Shown piece after piece: positions 45,340 through 57,865 of a stretch of DNA of 64,000 nucleotides. Where the stretch lies: contig CP136895.1 of NCBI GenBank assembly GCA_034359265.1, positions 45,278,001 through 45,342,000 on the forward strand. The letters run 5' to 3'. The stretch is from Canna indica. Taxonomy: Eukaryota; Streptophyta; Magnoliopsida; Zingiberales; Cannaceae. Below the pieces are notes generated by a model. The model saw only the letters and a program-made list of their open reading frames with translations, was not told the origin of the DNA and searched no databases. The position numbers and the translations under genes were made by a program. Every line of letters starts with the position of its first letter. Positions within the stretch are counted from its first letter, which is position 1.

Positions 45340-46239
45340 GTAAGCTCTAAACCCATTCTTCTTCGATTTTCTCATCCCATCTCCTCAGATCTAAGGTTTC
45401 TTCACTCAGATCTCTTCGTTGGAGAGTTCCACTGCGACAAACTCTGATCGAATCATGCTACATTCACGAGATCGACGCCAAACTCCTACTAGGTAATCTC
45501 GAACTTGACTTTCGATCTTCTTCTCTTGACCCGATCTAGGGTTTGTTCTTACGAATATGAGGGTTTTTTTGTTGATTTTATTGTTCTGTTGTCCTTTCTT
45601 TTCCAAGGTTTGACAGATATGGGCTTACAATGTTTCAGTTTACATATCTAGGATTTCGGATCTTCATTCTTGTTCTTTTTTTATGTGTTGCTCTTTTTTA
45701 TTCTGTCTTGTTCTTTTTTGTTTACATATCTATGCTTACAATATTTTGATTAGGGTTCTGTCTTGTTCATTTTTTATCTAACTCTCGATTAATATAGATC
45801 TATCATTTGTTCATGGTTGTATTGCTTTTTTTACTATGAACAGTTGTTATTGAGTATGTAATTATATTAGTATGATATAGTAGGATGTGTTAGAATACAG
45901 ATCTATGTTATAGTATGTTTTTTTTTGTTTTTAGGGTTATGTCTTTTTTTTTGTTCTTGTGTTGTTCTTTTTTAGTTTTATCTTATTCATTTTGATTTAT
46001 GGTTCTGTCATGATCTTCACAACAATATGGCGATGAATCATCTCAAAATGTGATGCATGCGATTCAGAAAGAGATCGCAGATCAATTTTGGGCCAATAGA
46101 CATAGACATTGAATTAGAATATGCGCATGTAACTAACTTGTATATTAGTAACCTTAATTTGTTTTTACGTTGCTTTTAAGTTTGTATAACCTGACTTGTT
46201 TTGTGTACTAATGCAAAATATCAGTTTTATTAAATTAGA

Positions 46240-46623
46240 ATGGCAGCTTCAAGTTCAAAAAATATTAATGAAAAATATATCAAATATGTCAATAAAAGAT
46301 GTGCGTGCGGCCACCGAGCTGGTGTAAGGATCAGCGAATCAAAAGATAATCCGAGCCGATTATATGTAGTGTGCCAGAACACTCCCGAATGTGGTTTTTT
46401 TCGATGGTTTACACCCATCGCACCTATAGATGAAGGTAAAGAAGACGTCAATCGTAATAGCGAACTAGATTATTTAAGAAGAGACCTAAATATATATATG
46501 TTGGTGGCCAAAGTAGACAAACATCAAGACTTGATCACCAAGAAATTAGTTAAACTTCAAGTTTTGGTCACCAAGGGGATAGTGCTAGTGGTTGTCATTA
46601 TGCTAGTTTTTATGTATAAATAG
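46240..46623 (+). CDS. GRF-type zinc-finger protein with C-terminal membrane anchor
   Basis: A 127-residue open frame starting MAASSSKNIN. Residues 21-57 form a GRF zinc finger: CACGHRAG, then NPSRLYVVC, then CGFFRWF, with Cys23, His25, Cys45 and Cys51 as likely metal ligands and the N-P-x-R and C-G-F-F-x-W signatures. A charged, helix-prone middle (72-105) follows. Residues 109-126 are hydrophobic (KGIVLVVVIMLVFMYK), so the protein is probably tail-anchored in a membrane. GRF fingers bind single-stranded DNA in known enzymes, but many short plant GRF proteins of this shape are uncharacterised and often sit in repeats. Here the frame is undamaged although it lies between transposon-like ends, which suggests recent activity or selection. 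Function unknown. Confidence 0.72.
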   Translation: MAASSSKNINEKYIKYVNKRCACGHRAGVRISESKDNPSRLYVVCQNTPECGFFRWFTPIAPIDEGKEDVNRNSELDYLRRDLNIYMLVAKVDKHQDLITKKLVKLQVLVTKGIVLVVVIMLVFMYK

Positions 46624-48673
46624 ATCTGGATGTTGCATATTCTTTGACTTGGATTTGAACAGTATGTATATTTGACTTGAATTTAAACACTAAATGTATG
46701 TTTGACTTGGACATTTGATTCCTTCCTTGTACATGTGTTAGTTGATGGTATATTGAAAAGGAAATGGAGGCATTAATCAATGGGTATGTGCACTTTCCTT
46801 CCTAATGCCGTAGATTAATATTGCCCCAATAGTATGTATGTTTTGTGTATGCTTATATGATTGTATTTAATGTTGTTGTGTATGCTCATATGATTGTATT
46901 TATGGTTGGAGGCGATTATATATGGACAGATTTGTTCTTGTGTGGGCAATGAATTGGAGGTGATTATGGATAGGTTTGTTCTTGTGTGAGCAATGAATTG
47001 AAGGCGATCATCAATTAATGGTGATACACATTTCCTTCATCATCCAACATTTATATGAAACTTGAGATGGATTGTTGGATGTTGGTTTTCTATATGGTAT
47101 GTTGAACTATTGGATCTTGATATGGTCTCATGCTATGGTATGTTGAACTATTGTTGACTGAGTTCATAGCTCTCAGTTGTTGGATTTATTGTTGACTGAG
47201 TTCATACCTAAGTTGTTGTTATTGATATATGGTTAACTGCTGGATTTATTATTGACTGAGTTCATGGCTGAGTTATTGTTATTGATATATTATGAACTGC
47301 TATTCTCGATCTTTTGGTTTTACAACATGTCTGATTACAATATGATCATGGCTGAGTTGTTGGATTCATGATTTAAGTATACTTTATTACAGTATAGTTA
47401 GGGCTGATTTGATTCATGATTTAAGTATAATTTATTTTTGGCTATATGTTGATTTCACTTCAATTTTACTTTATAGTGAACTACTATATGTTGATTTTAA
47501 AAGTATAGATTACAGTGAACAAAGTATAATTTTTTAAAATATAGTTTACAATGAATAAAATATATGTGACTTTTGGTTTACAATGAACTGCTATGTTGAT
47601 TTTAAAGTATAGTTTGCATCAATAAATCAGCCCTACATCAATAAAATGTATGACTTTTGTTTTTAAATAATAAATTTTATTTTATAAGACTGTCAATAAA
47701 TATATAAAATATATTTTTGAGTTTGTCGATAAAACTTTTTTGGTTTTATTTAAAATTATATTTTTTTTTCATATATCAAAGTCATACATGGGGTTTGAAA
47801 TTGGAAAAACCGTCTCATTTTTTATTAGAGATGTGCAATATTCAAATAACCCTATATTTTATTCACTAACATGATGATCTCGCAGTTAAAAGTAAAGATG
47901 CGACAAGAGATGGTCAAAATTATTGTTTCATGTATCATTTTTATTGTACCTAATGAAAGATAAATTTTGTTGTATCATTCATAATTTTTTCTTCATGTGT
48001 AATTTTTGTATCTTTCTTTTACATGTATATGACAAATTTTTTAATAAAATTATTTTGAAGGATTCTTTCTTATCAAAGCTTGCGTGATTATTTGACTTGT
48101 ATCATTCAATTACTTGATACTTGATACAAAGTATACTTGATACAAATTTCATTCCAATTCTTTTAATTGAGCTATATTTGATACTAATTTTAATAACACT
48201 TCAAATGACTATAATAAAATTGAATTCTTTTTTTAACACTTCATTCATCATAAAAAAAAATATGGAATAAAAAATAATATTGAAGATTGTATAACAAATA
48301 TCTAATTAAAAATTGTTTTATTACTTCAAATTACTTTAAAATATTATATTTAATATTTTTAAATTTTCTAATATTGATAGTTTATAAATAACTTATTTAA
48401 AATATTTTAAAATTCAATTTCAAATATAATATCATAAATTATATACACATATTTTATTTCAAAACAAACTAGACAAATTTTCATGCTTTCAACTGAAAAA
48501 TACTCCTGAAAATCAACACTATTTTGTATAACCAAATAAATTTTCACAGTTGAAAACATATTTTGTTTTCGTTAACTAAACGTGTTTCAAAAAATAAAAA
48601 TAACAAAACAGAAAATAATTTTCGTTTTCTACAAAATGAAAACATAAAATAATTTTCGCTAACCAAACACACC

Positions 48674-50179
48674 TAGTATCTCATCTAAATTCTATCAGCC
48701 AACTCATTATGATTGATTATACTCAAAACACGGTGCAACTCAAACCTAATCTAACCGGATTGAATTTTAGGTTTTTTATTTTCGGAATTTTTAGGTTCTA
48801 GTCAAGTACTCATGTTTTGAATTTTTATTGGAAAACTCGATTTGCCCGACATAAAACTTAATTTCAAAAATTAAAAAAAAAAAAAATTAAAAATCCAATT
48901 TGACTCGACACAAAAACTCTAACCCGGATTAATTTAAAAAGACCTAACTCGTCCCGAAATTAATTTAGAAAACTAAAAATGTCAAATATAATTGAAAAAC
49001 TAGGTTTGATTTGACCCAACCAGACTCAAAAAATCCCATTTGACGCAATCTAAAATTAATTTAAAAAACCGGAGTTGGTCGAGACCTGGATGTTAATTAT
49101 TCAGCTATTAATTTATCAAAAATTTTGTCTGAAATCAGATGTGATCCGAGCTAGATTTTTGTAAATCAAGTTCAGGTTTGTGTTGAAAAATTAATTTCAA
49201 ATCGAGTTAAATTTGTGCAAATATTTTATGAAACAATATTATTTCTACTGTAGTGTCACACAAGCAAATTTTGCACTACACTACATAGGCTTTAAAAAAA
49301 AAGAATCTATTGTCGACACCTCCAGTTGATATCATCGTCGGATGGGGATAAATAGGGCTACTTCATGTCTCCGTTCAAAAGTAATATTGTCAATCATTTC
49401 TATCCACTTAATCCAACATGATAAACCTATTGCATATTCGAGTATGTTACAAGTAGGCAAGTCATCAATGATTGTGTCACGATTTGGACTATGTACTTAA
49501 TTTATGTCGATCATGTAAATGGACCCTCTAAGTAGCTGACAAGAAGGGTTGAGAAGATTATTTTCACCTAGGTGTAATTGTTGATGACTTGCTTCTCAAT
49601 TTCCAGGTCCAGAATTCTCATCCTACGGCTTAACAAGTTAAAAACACTTTGACCAATTAATATTAGTCTATATCCTTTTCAGAAACAAGGAAATTATTAA
49701 GTCCATTTCTAGAATACTGTAGCTCCAAAGACTTGCAGCAAAATCACAATATATATGACAGGGACTGAAACAGATTGTGTAGATTGTGTAGATTGTGATA
49801 CTCCGCTGTTGTTTCTTTATTTCCTCGGATCATGTAAAAGTTCAAGAAGATCAAACACATCCTACATAATACATCTGATAAATAAGGACTTCAAAGCTTG
49901 CAAGTTTACTTTGTCAAATTCCTGAGAGAGAATGGGTACAAGGAAAGGGATGGCAAAATTGAAAAGTCAACCTACAACCCACGCAGATAATTAAGAGGAG
50001 AACACAACGAGTTTATCACTCTTCTCTTCTGCTAAGTAATAACATGATCAAGTAGCTCAACCATGCAAAAAAGCTACAAGGAAGAGAAAATGACCTGAAG
50101 ATAAAAACTCGTGCAGCAAAAACAAAACAAAAAAAAGATAACTGGTGAGCTTTCAAGTGTTGGGGGACACCGTGCCTCC
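48674..50179. other. intergenic DNA between the GRF element and the bHLH gene
   Basis: AT-rich with homopurine/homopyrimidine runs. 48740-49200 is a low-complexity stretch (words such as TTTGACTCGACACAAAAA and CCCGA) resembling decayed MITE DNA. No gene seen. Confidence 0.5.
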
Positions 50180-50185
50180 TTTATT
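50180..50185 (-). terminator. polyadenylation signal of the bHLH gene
   Basis: AATAAA on the minus strand, about 108 bases after the stop codon. Confidence 0.55.
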
Positions 50186-50292
50186 TAGAAGAAGTAGATA
50201 AAGATCTTGGCCTAGCTAAACAAAAAAAAAGAGGGGAAGGCAGACCACAGACAAACTTAATCTCTATTCTACAGAGAGCTGGATAATTAGCT

Positions 50293-51796
50293 TCAACACA
50301 TGAATTGCCTGAAAGCAGAGTTCAGCTCCTTCACCACATCCTTGGGCGTCATGGAGAACTCCTCTTCAATCTGCAGAATGAACCATTGAGTAATTAAGTT
50401 TATCTTGAATTGATGCCTCTGTGTAATTAACTTGTATCAATGAGTAAGAGTCTTGCCTGAGACATGACAGTGATATCGAGAGAAGAGCTGGTGAAAGGCA
50501 TGACGCTCGTGTTGATCACAGAGAGGTGGAGCTTCTCGATTTCTGATAGCGCTTTCACCAGCACTCCCTTGCGGTTTTCGCAATGGATCTTGATCAAGAT
50601 GGTCTTCTCACACACCCTGGCCTCGATCTCTGGGAGGGTCTCACCGGATTGCAGGCGTTCGTTCGCGTTCTCATCGCTGGAGGAGGTATCGTCGTCAACT
50701 AGCTGGGATTTCTTCACAAGTACTGCCGACTCAACATTCCTCTTCGCAACTTGATCTTCCAGGGACGTAACCTGATCTTGAAGTTGCTTCAAGTGCTTGA
50801 TGGCATCTCCAAGAACAGAAGCTTTGTCCATCTTCCAACGAGCAAAGATATATTTTGTCAGATGCTATGACTTCGATGACTAAGTATAGTATAGATAATG
50901 CAAGTAAGACTTTGAATCCATGTAATCAAATGTGCCTGACTCTACTTCATTAGTTGTTTGCATCATTGATTCATGAAATTTTTATACTAAAGGTTTGATT
51001 TTTATTGCCCCAACTTTCTACTTCTTTTGAGCAGGAAAGGTTTTGTGGATTCCTTTTGCCCTAAGTTTCTTTCTGAGGTTTTTGGAATGAGTTGCATGGC
51101 CCCAATATCTGGTTCTGAAAAGCTAAAAAAGTAGGAACATGTAAATAAAAGAGAAAGAAATCAATCGGGGAACATGTCCAAATATACCTTCTTCAGGCCG
51201 GGAACTATTGCGGATAGCTCGATAAATCTCTGGCTCAGCTTCTCCCTCCTCTTCCTCTCGGCCATGATGTGTTCCTGGTTGTGAGCGGCCGTCCGAGTTC
51301 CCAGGTTGACCCTCTTATTGCCCTGTCCATGCGCGTGTTCGTAGTTCCTCTTCGAGCCATTAGGATTGGAGGCATCCATCTGCTCCTTCTCCTTCACCGT
51401 TGCAGCAAGGCTACCATATAAGTCGGAGTGACAGACCGGCGAGTCCGGATTGCCAAACGACAGGATTCTTGGAGCCGAGTTGTGCTCGGTTGTGCAAGAA
51501 CTCCAGCTGCTGGTCTTGGAGATTTTCTTAGTTCTAATTTCTTCTTTTGGTGGATGAGAGGAAGTGTAGCTCTCAGAGGAAGGCGACCTCTGAAAGTCTT
51601 GCCCGAGGGCCGCTTCCAGGTCTAAGGCTGTCAACTGCCATTGGTTGAAGAAGTCCTGATCCACTCCCTGCTCAGTAATAGCACAAGAAAGGAAGGAATT
51701 CAAAAGGCATTCTTTTTTCTTTTGGCGAGCAAACTTCACTCGAGTTCTCAAGCTCCTTACCATGTCAGAATAGCATGGAGATGCTAATGCCTCCAT
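50293..51796 (-). CDS. bHLH transcription factor with ACT-like domain (bHLH18/19/25 group)
   Basis: Three exons are inferred: 51796-51188, 50831-50457 and 50370-50293, giving 353 residues. The N-terminal 165 residues are variable and Ser-rich. Residues about 174-225 are the bHLH domain: basic part HIMAERKRREKLSQRF (with the E-box-contacting Glu and Arg), helix 1 IELSAIVPGLKK, then MDKASVLGDAIKHLKQLQ. The first intron falls exactly between KK and MDK, as in relatives. The C-terminal 80 residues (EARVCEKTILIKIHCENRKG ... VINTSVMPF) form an ACT-like dimerisation fold. Relatives act in the nucleus on E/G-box promoters. ATG 51796 (MEALASPCYS) is preferred over one at 51925. Upstream residues look like 5' UTR, with CAG at 51832 a possible acceptor. 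Intron 2 starts with GC instead of GT. Confidence 0.92.
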
Positions 51797-52011
51797 GGCC
51801 GCCGATTCTTCCTTTCTTAACGGGGGATCCTGAATCGATGAAATAAAGCTACTTGAAACCAAAGAAGCAGAAAAAAGGAAATCAAAGGGAGAAGAACAGA
51901 GGAGCCCCAACCTGCACTGCAGCAAAGAGAAAGTTAAACTTTTAGTTGGTCTAAAAGTCTAAACTTGTTCTGGCTTGCTCGATCACTAGTTTTAAGGAGA
52001 CTTTTGGCCCT

Positions 52012-52020
52012 TTTTTATAG
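52012..52020 (-). promoter_or_regulatory. TATA box of the bHLH gene
   Basis: CTATAAAAAA on the minus strand, about 215 bp upstream of the start codon. Transcription would begin near 51985, giving a leader of about 190 bases, possibly with a small intron (CAG/GTTGGG at 51911 to CAG at 51832). Confidence 0.6.
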
Positions 52021-53320
52021 GACTCAAAAACCAGATCTTTCCTTCTCCATCACCATTCCTCTCAATTATTAAGAGACAATGCTGATTGCTGACTCTGCAG
52101 CAGCTGCAGTAGAACAAATTTAAAATTCTTTTTCTAAACTTGTTTATCCAGCTGCTATAAATGGAGAGAGATGCATACATTTACAATTATTTTTCTATAT
52201 AAAAATTAACTAGCGAATCAAACAAAAAGCAGCTGGTTTATTCTCCAGGCACTAGATCAGCAAACCAAGTGAAAAATGATTGATGGAGGTAGGTAAATTA
52301 GGAGCTATTTTTGCCCTTGAAAATTACAAATTGTTGCCTCATCAATTATTGCAATTTGCATTGATTTGATGAGTCATATATATACAGCTAATAAAGACAG
52401 TAATCAAATGCTGATCTTGCTATGCACCATCATCTTTTGCCTGTATTGTCAGCAACATATCTAACTTTCATTTATAGCTCAATTTATGACAGAGAAATTA
52501 TTGGTGTCTCTGCAGACCCATCCCCATCTTTTTTTTAACTCTCTAAATCCTTCCCATATACTGGAACAACAAAAGGATAAATCATATAAATATGTAGGAT
52601 TACTCTTAATAATGATGAAAATGAATGAATCCACTGTTTCCACATGTGACACCACTGTGCACACTGCACGTACAGTATGCTAAATTTTTGCTTTAAGATC
52701 AGAAAATCTTCAGCTATTGAATTCGTAGAATTTACTGGTTAGGTACAAGTATCTAAAACGAATCTGATACTGTGTAGGTATTTTATACGACATATGAATC
52801 CAAAAAAGAAAGGGCACAAAATCTCAGTTGTCCACGATTATACGTCTCGATCCAACATATCGGTTTAATGATATACTCGTCCTGTTGCTTCTGCAAGCTC
52901 CATAAAATTATTTTTTACATGCAGGAAATCAATATGTGTACTGTTTCACTTGGTACCGAAGATTAGAGTGGGATAAAATAAAGCTTTAAAAATGATGGGC
53001 CATGTCCCCTATTGTGAATGCAATGTATTAGAGCACGAGGCCAATTGCAATGAACACCCAACCCTACGTGATAAATTCATACACACCAAGTCAAATCCCA
53101 TCGCCATCATATTAAATTAATATTTTTTTATATCCCAATTTTCTAGAACGGAGTTCAGTGTATGTGAAGAAAGGTTAATGAATTCTCTTGGGAAGCAAAC
53201 ATATCTTGTTGGTAAAAAAAGATGGTTTGATTCTTATTCAAAAATCAAAATTATTTTTAAAATTTACAAAAAAAAATAAAATTCTCTTTCTTGCTTCCTC
53301 TAAATATTCTTGGCATGTCG
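52021..53320. other. upstream region of the bHLH gene and intergenic DNA
   Basis: Mixed-composition DNA without recognisable repeats or ORFs. It probably includes the bHLH promoter on the minus strand. No further gene seen. Confidence 0.5.
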
Positions 53321-53332
53321 ACTCATTGCGAG

Positions 53333-53950
53333 GGCGTTCTTGACGTGGCAAGATAGTTCGAGGTTGAGTCTGCAAATTCCCAAGCGCCAAGGACGAATTA
53401 ATTGGGTCACACCTGACCAAGTCGTGGAATTTTACAGGATTGAACATCTGCGGGTGACACAATATCAACAATAGGATAGACTCTAATACCATGTTAAAAA
53501 ATTAGTGGTCCTAACTCCATCCCAAAACGTGGCAAGGTAGTTCGAGGTTGAGTCTGCAAATTTCCAAGCGCCAATGACGAATTAATTGGGTCACACATGA
53601 CCAAGTCATGGAATTTTACAAGATTGAACATCTGCGGGTGACACAATATCAACCATAGGATAGGCTCTGATACAATGTTAAAAAATTAGTGGTCCTAACT
53701 CCACCCAAAAAGCTAGCTCATGAAGAAAGGCTTGCCTAAACTATTTAAAAACTATCTTGACATATTTTTAACCAACGTGAAACTTTAACACACATCCCTC
53801 ACGTCCAGGATTGGACATTTGGAACATGGAGTTTTGTAGGACTGGACATCTGCGGGTGGCACAATATCAATCACAGGATAGGCTCTGATATCATGTTAAA
53901 AAATTAGTGGGTCTAACTCCATCTCAAAAGCTAGCTCATGATGAGAGGAT
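53333..53950. repeat. tandem repeat of about 194 bp, two full units plus a diverged third
   Basis: The unit beginning ACGTGGCAAG (53333; again 53527), with GTTCGAGGTTGAGTCTGC and ACATCTGCGGGTGACACAAT, ends at AACTCCATCCCAAA. Part of it (GACATCTGCGGGTGGCACAA ... CTAACTCCATCTCAAAAGCT) recurs at 53835-53945. An inverted relative occupies 62550-62860. Confidence 0.82.
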
Positions 53951-53999
53951 TGTTCAAACTATTTAAAGACTATCTTAGACATACTTTTAACCAATGTGA

Positions 54000-56650
54000 G
54001 ACTTTAACACGTACCAAGCGCCTTCTCGATAAGCCAATGCTACTGGTCCAATGAGTTGAGCCACTCTAATACAAAGGCTGACCGAGAGGCCAACAACCTC
54101 TTGTTATCTATCACCTCCACACTTCTTCTTGTGACCAATATCACCTGACCCGGTTGGGTGGTATAACACCCCAATGCTAGTCTCTAAAGCTCTGCTATAA
54201 GGAGGACATAGAGGAACCGAGGTGGCGTTAATGAGGTTAGTTAGACCTCCCACTCATGACTAACATGCCCGACTTGACCAGTACCCAAGACAAAGACAAA
54301 GAAGTGACGACTACAATACAAGCGCGGGCAAGATCCCTACGACCAATTCCACTATGATAACTGACCACACACAAGCTAAGAAGTTCAACATCCAAGAACT
54401 TAGTCTAAGGACCAATGTAACTCTTCATGTACTCTTATTTGAATTAAGCGTCTAACTTGATTGCCAATAGAATTTATCGAGGAACACAACATTGTTAAAA
54501 ACTATAAGTCATTTGAAAACTAACCAACCTTCGATGATGTGATTCTGTAAATTGAGGAGCACAACCTCGTTAAAAAATATCGGTTGATCCAAAACCAACT
54601 AGCTTTTGGCAAATGATCCTATAAATTATGAAATACAAACGCATTAAAAACACCAGACGGTCTAAAATCGATCGACTTTCGACGATTCAGTTCTACATAT
54701 CGAGGAACAAAGCCTCGTTAATAATACCGAACCCAAAATCATTTGACTTTCGATGATTCAAGTCTACAGATTAAGGAGAATAATCTCGTTAAAAAATATT
54801 GGTCGGCCCAAAATTGACCAACTTTCTACGTTAGGTTCTATGAACTAGAATACAACCTCGTTAAAAATATTGATTGACCCAAAATTGACTGGCTTTCGAT
54901 GGTTCAGTTCTACAAAACGAAGAACACAACCTCATTAAAAAATATTGGTCGGCCCAAAATCGACTGGCTTTCCATGATTCCATTCTACAAACCGAGGAAC
55001 ATAACTTCATTAAAAAATACTAGTCGACTTAAAATCGACCGACCCTAATCTATGTGATTCCACAAGCAACACAATAAAAAATATTGATTGGCCCAAAATT
55101 GGCCAACCTTTAACGACTAGATAGTTGCAAACTAAGGAACAACTTCATTAAAAACTACTGATTATTGCAAAACTAGCCAACTATCAACAATCATGATCCT
55201 ATGGAAATTGATTGGCCCGAACCAATCGTCGCTAGACAATCCGACTTCAAACAAAGGAACATAATCTTGATGTAAAAAAATCGACCGATGCAACACTGAT
55301 CGACTTCCACGGTCCGTTTAATCTACTGTCTAAGAGACCTATCTCGATAAGAATCGGCTCGAAAACAATCTACCAGCTAGAAAATCTACAAGAACTCGAC
55401 TACTATCAAGGACTGAGTAACTAGACCAGTGATATAGCCTGTCAGGATAGTACAAAAACACAAGGCTAGAATCAAAGTGCAACGAAGCATCAAATACGCT
55501 AGTATGATTTTGAGCTGAAGGCCATTGATCTATCCCAAACAGTCCCAAGGCTAGCCAACTAGCACCTGCAACTAACCAACTTGCTGCCTAAGGGGCTCGA
55601 CCCCCGATATAGTCGGTTCATGACCAATCGACCAATCAACCAATCCACGATAACTCAACTTCCCTACAAGGACCAAGCGCCCAAATTAACAAGGATGAAA
55701 GTTGGGATATTTCCAAGTGCTAAATAGGCTAGGGCAACCATGGGGGCCAAAGACCCACCAATCTTCCATTGGTCATTCAAATGTCGACATACTCCTACAA
55801 AGAGGAGACTACATATTTGAGCCCAACTCCAACCTCCTAATGCACTGCAAGTGTACAAATGCTAGCCGAAGATGAGCTGCTTGGACCCAATGCAAAGGGC
55901 TTTACATCACCTCTGAATAAGCCAAGGTCGAAAGACCACTTAAGGTGACGTCCCAACTAACCGACCGATGAGCCCCAAACCGCTCCCTTCGATGAGATTG
56001 CCACGAGTAGGAACCCTAACTGATTTTATGGGGGACTCGCACTTGCTGATCCCATCGATTAGGAGGATTGAGAAATGTTTGGTCTACTATCGTTTAACTA
56101 CCTCGAAGTCTCACCAGGTAGGGGCTAACGCGGTGGCCAAATGACCTAGAGCGATACTACCACTCGGGCAAGTGATCGACACTTGTCGACTAGCTCCATA
56201 AATGACTCTACAATAAGAGTTAAGCGCGAAGCCCGCGAGGCATTGAGTGGCTCCCTGATGAAGAAGTGCCTCCATAATGGGACAAGACCACCCGAGGTCT
56301 CAGACACTTGAAGATGGGTTAGAGCAAACATGGGAGGTCATCTTGTGACCCTGTGCTAAAGCGACAACTAATATTGATATTGCCCTCTACAAGATGACCC
56401 ACTTCAAAATCCACAAAGGATCCTACCATTCGTGAACTCCAACATGACATTATGATGGCATGCACAGGGAAGGCACAACCACATTTGAGCAAAGGAGGCA
56501 AGGAGGAGCTCGCTCTCGCAAAATTAGACCAACTCCCTAAACATCGACCAAAGCCTCAACTACTAAACGTCTGATCAACACCACAATGAGTGGAAAATGA
56601 CATATCAATTGGTTGCTAACATGTTCTAAAATCACATCGACACCCAAGGG
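54000..56650. other. probable non-coding interior of a gypsy-type element
   Basis: The sequence has no long ORF but shows the look of Tat-like gypsy untranslated DNA: a minisatellite at 54470-55360 and many words such as GGGCAAGATCC and CCGACTTGACC. No pol motif is visible on either strand, so the assignment is tentative. Confidence 0.35.
54470..55360. repeat. degenerate minisatellite, period about 73 bp
   Basis: About a dozen units share the anchors CAACCTCGTTAAAAA (near 54565, 54710, 54785, 54855, 54930, 55005), GGCCCAAAATCGACC and CTTTCGATGATTCAGTTCTA. Later units are increasingly diverged. Confidence 0.8.
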
Positions 56651-56769
56651 ATTATTGATAGGGGAAATTTGGTCCACATGGACCCTTTACATCTAATAAA
56701 TCTAAAAAACCCATCAAATTGGGTACAACCCATCGGATCGGATCTAACACCACTCGTTTGGCCCCCACA

Positions 56770-57865
56770 TTGCTAGATCGAGCCCAGAGAAAGCCCACCT
56801 GTGGTGAATAGTGTGCATTAGCGAAATTTTAACCTAATGTCAATTTTATCGATTCTTGAAATAGTGCAAATAATAAAATTTAATTTATCAACCGGAAGCA
56901 AGTATTAATACAAGCAGACACAATAAAATCAATGCTAACACACAATTTATAGTTGTTCGACTTCTAACGAACCCTACATTCACTACTTAAGCTCTATACT
57001 TAGGATTTCAAACAAGTTTACTAAATAGAAAGTTTCCTCCAAGAAGACTTACAAGCTAAGGCAACAACTCTCTCCCCTAGGGCACCTCCAACACCTCAAA
57101 CTCCACAGACAACTAACTAAACTAGCAAACCCGAGTGAACTTATGCCTCTACATCAAGACAACTACTCAAATCCTAAGACCTAAATCCTAGGTCTATAGC
57201 AAGTTATAAATCAAACGGAAAAAAACTAAAATAAAATTAACTCGGGCAATAACAAAAACAAAATAAACTTAACTGCAAAAGATAGGCTCCTAGCACCTCT
57301 TGATGCCTTTTGATGGTGAATATTAAAATACAAAATCTCAATCAAGAAAGATTATACTCAAACTAGAGTTTCTTGAAGGAATGAATCAATAAAACTCAGG
57401 AAGGCTTTCAAGGATGATTCAATAGGTTCTAAGAGACTCAAAGAAGGCAAGTGGAAGCAACATATATGGAACCAAAGAGATATGACTTGAAAAAAATAAG
57501 TTACAATGACCGGACAACTAGCTATTGATCTGTTTGCCAAAGATCGACTGTAGGTTAGTCAATCAAACATGTAAGCGAAATTTCATGCAGTGCAATGTTC
57601 AACCTCAAGTTGGGTTTCAATAAAATGAGATTGAATTACAATGAATTTGGATTCTAAAACCATTCTTCAAGTCTTTTCGAAGTTCCAAGCAATGAGCAAC
57701 ACCACTTGAGTTTTTTTATTTCACTTCAATCTTTTTTATCGCCGATATCGTGTGCTTATCAACATGGAACCTAAAAATTATTATTTAATCAAATATTAGT
57801 TTCTAATTTGTTATTAATAAAATCAAGATTGAGATCAAAGTTAAAAATCTTAGGCTAATAGACAA
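56770..57865 (-). repeat. decayed Sirevirus-like solo LTR
   Basis: Read on the minus strand it starts near TATTAGCCTAAGATTTTTAAC and TTTGATCTCAATCTTGATTT, much like the start of the LTR at 9832. It ends near CACTATTCACC, as the Sirevirus LTRs here do. No interior lies on either side. The target duplication could not be found, so the ends are approximate. Confidence 0.5.

Larger units (their letters stand above)
44931..48673. mobile_element. TIR-bounded element (PIF/Harbinger-like) carrying a GRF zinc-finger gene
   Basis: The left end GGGGGCTATTTGGTTACCC and the right end GCTAACCAAACACACC are imperfect inverted repeats. The inner sides of both ends also match in inverted orientation (GTGTTTGGTTACGCGAAA near 45009; complement near 48580 and 48650). 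The only domain-bearing frame inside is the GRF gene. No DDE transposase is seen. The rest, 46624-48540, is AT-rich with TATTGTTGACTGAGTTCAT-like direct repeats near 47150-47280. Confidence 0.6.

Noticed and set aside
51797..51925. upstream ATG at 51925 as the bHLH start
   Set aside because: The 43 extra residues are hydrophobic and unlike family N-termini, and an AG acceptor-like site lies at 51832. The ATG at 51796 fits better.
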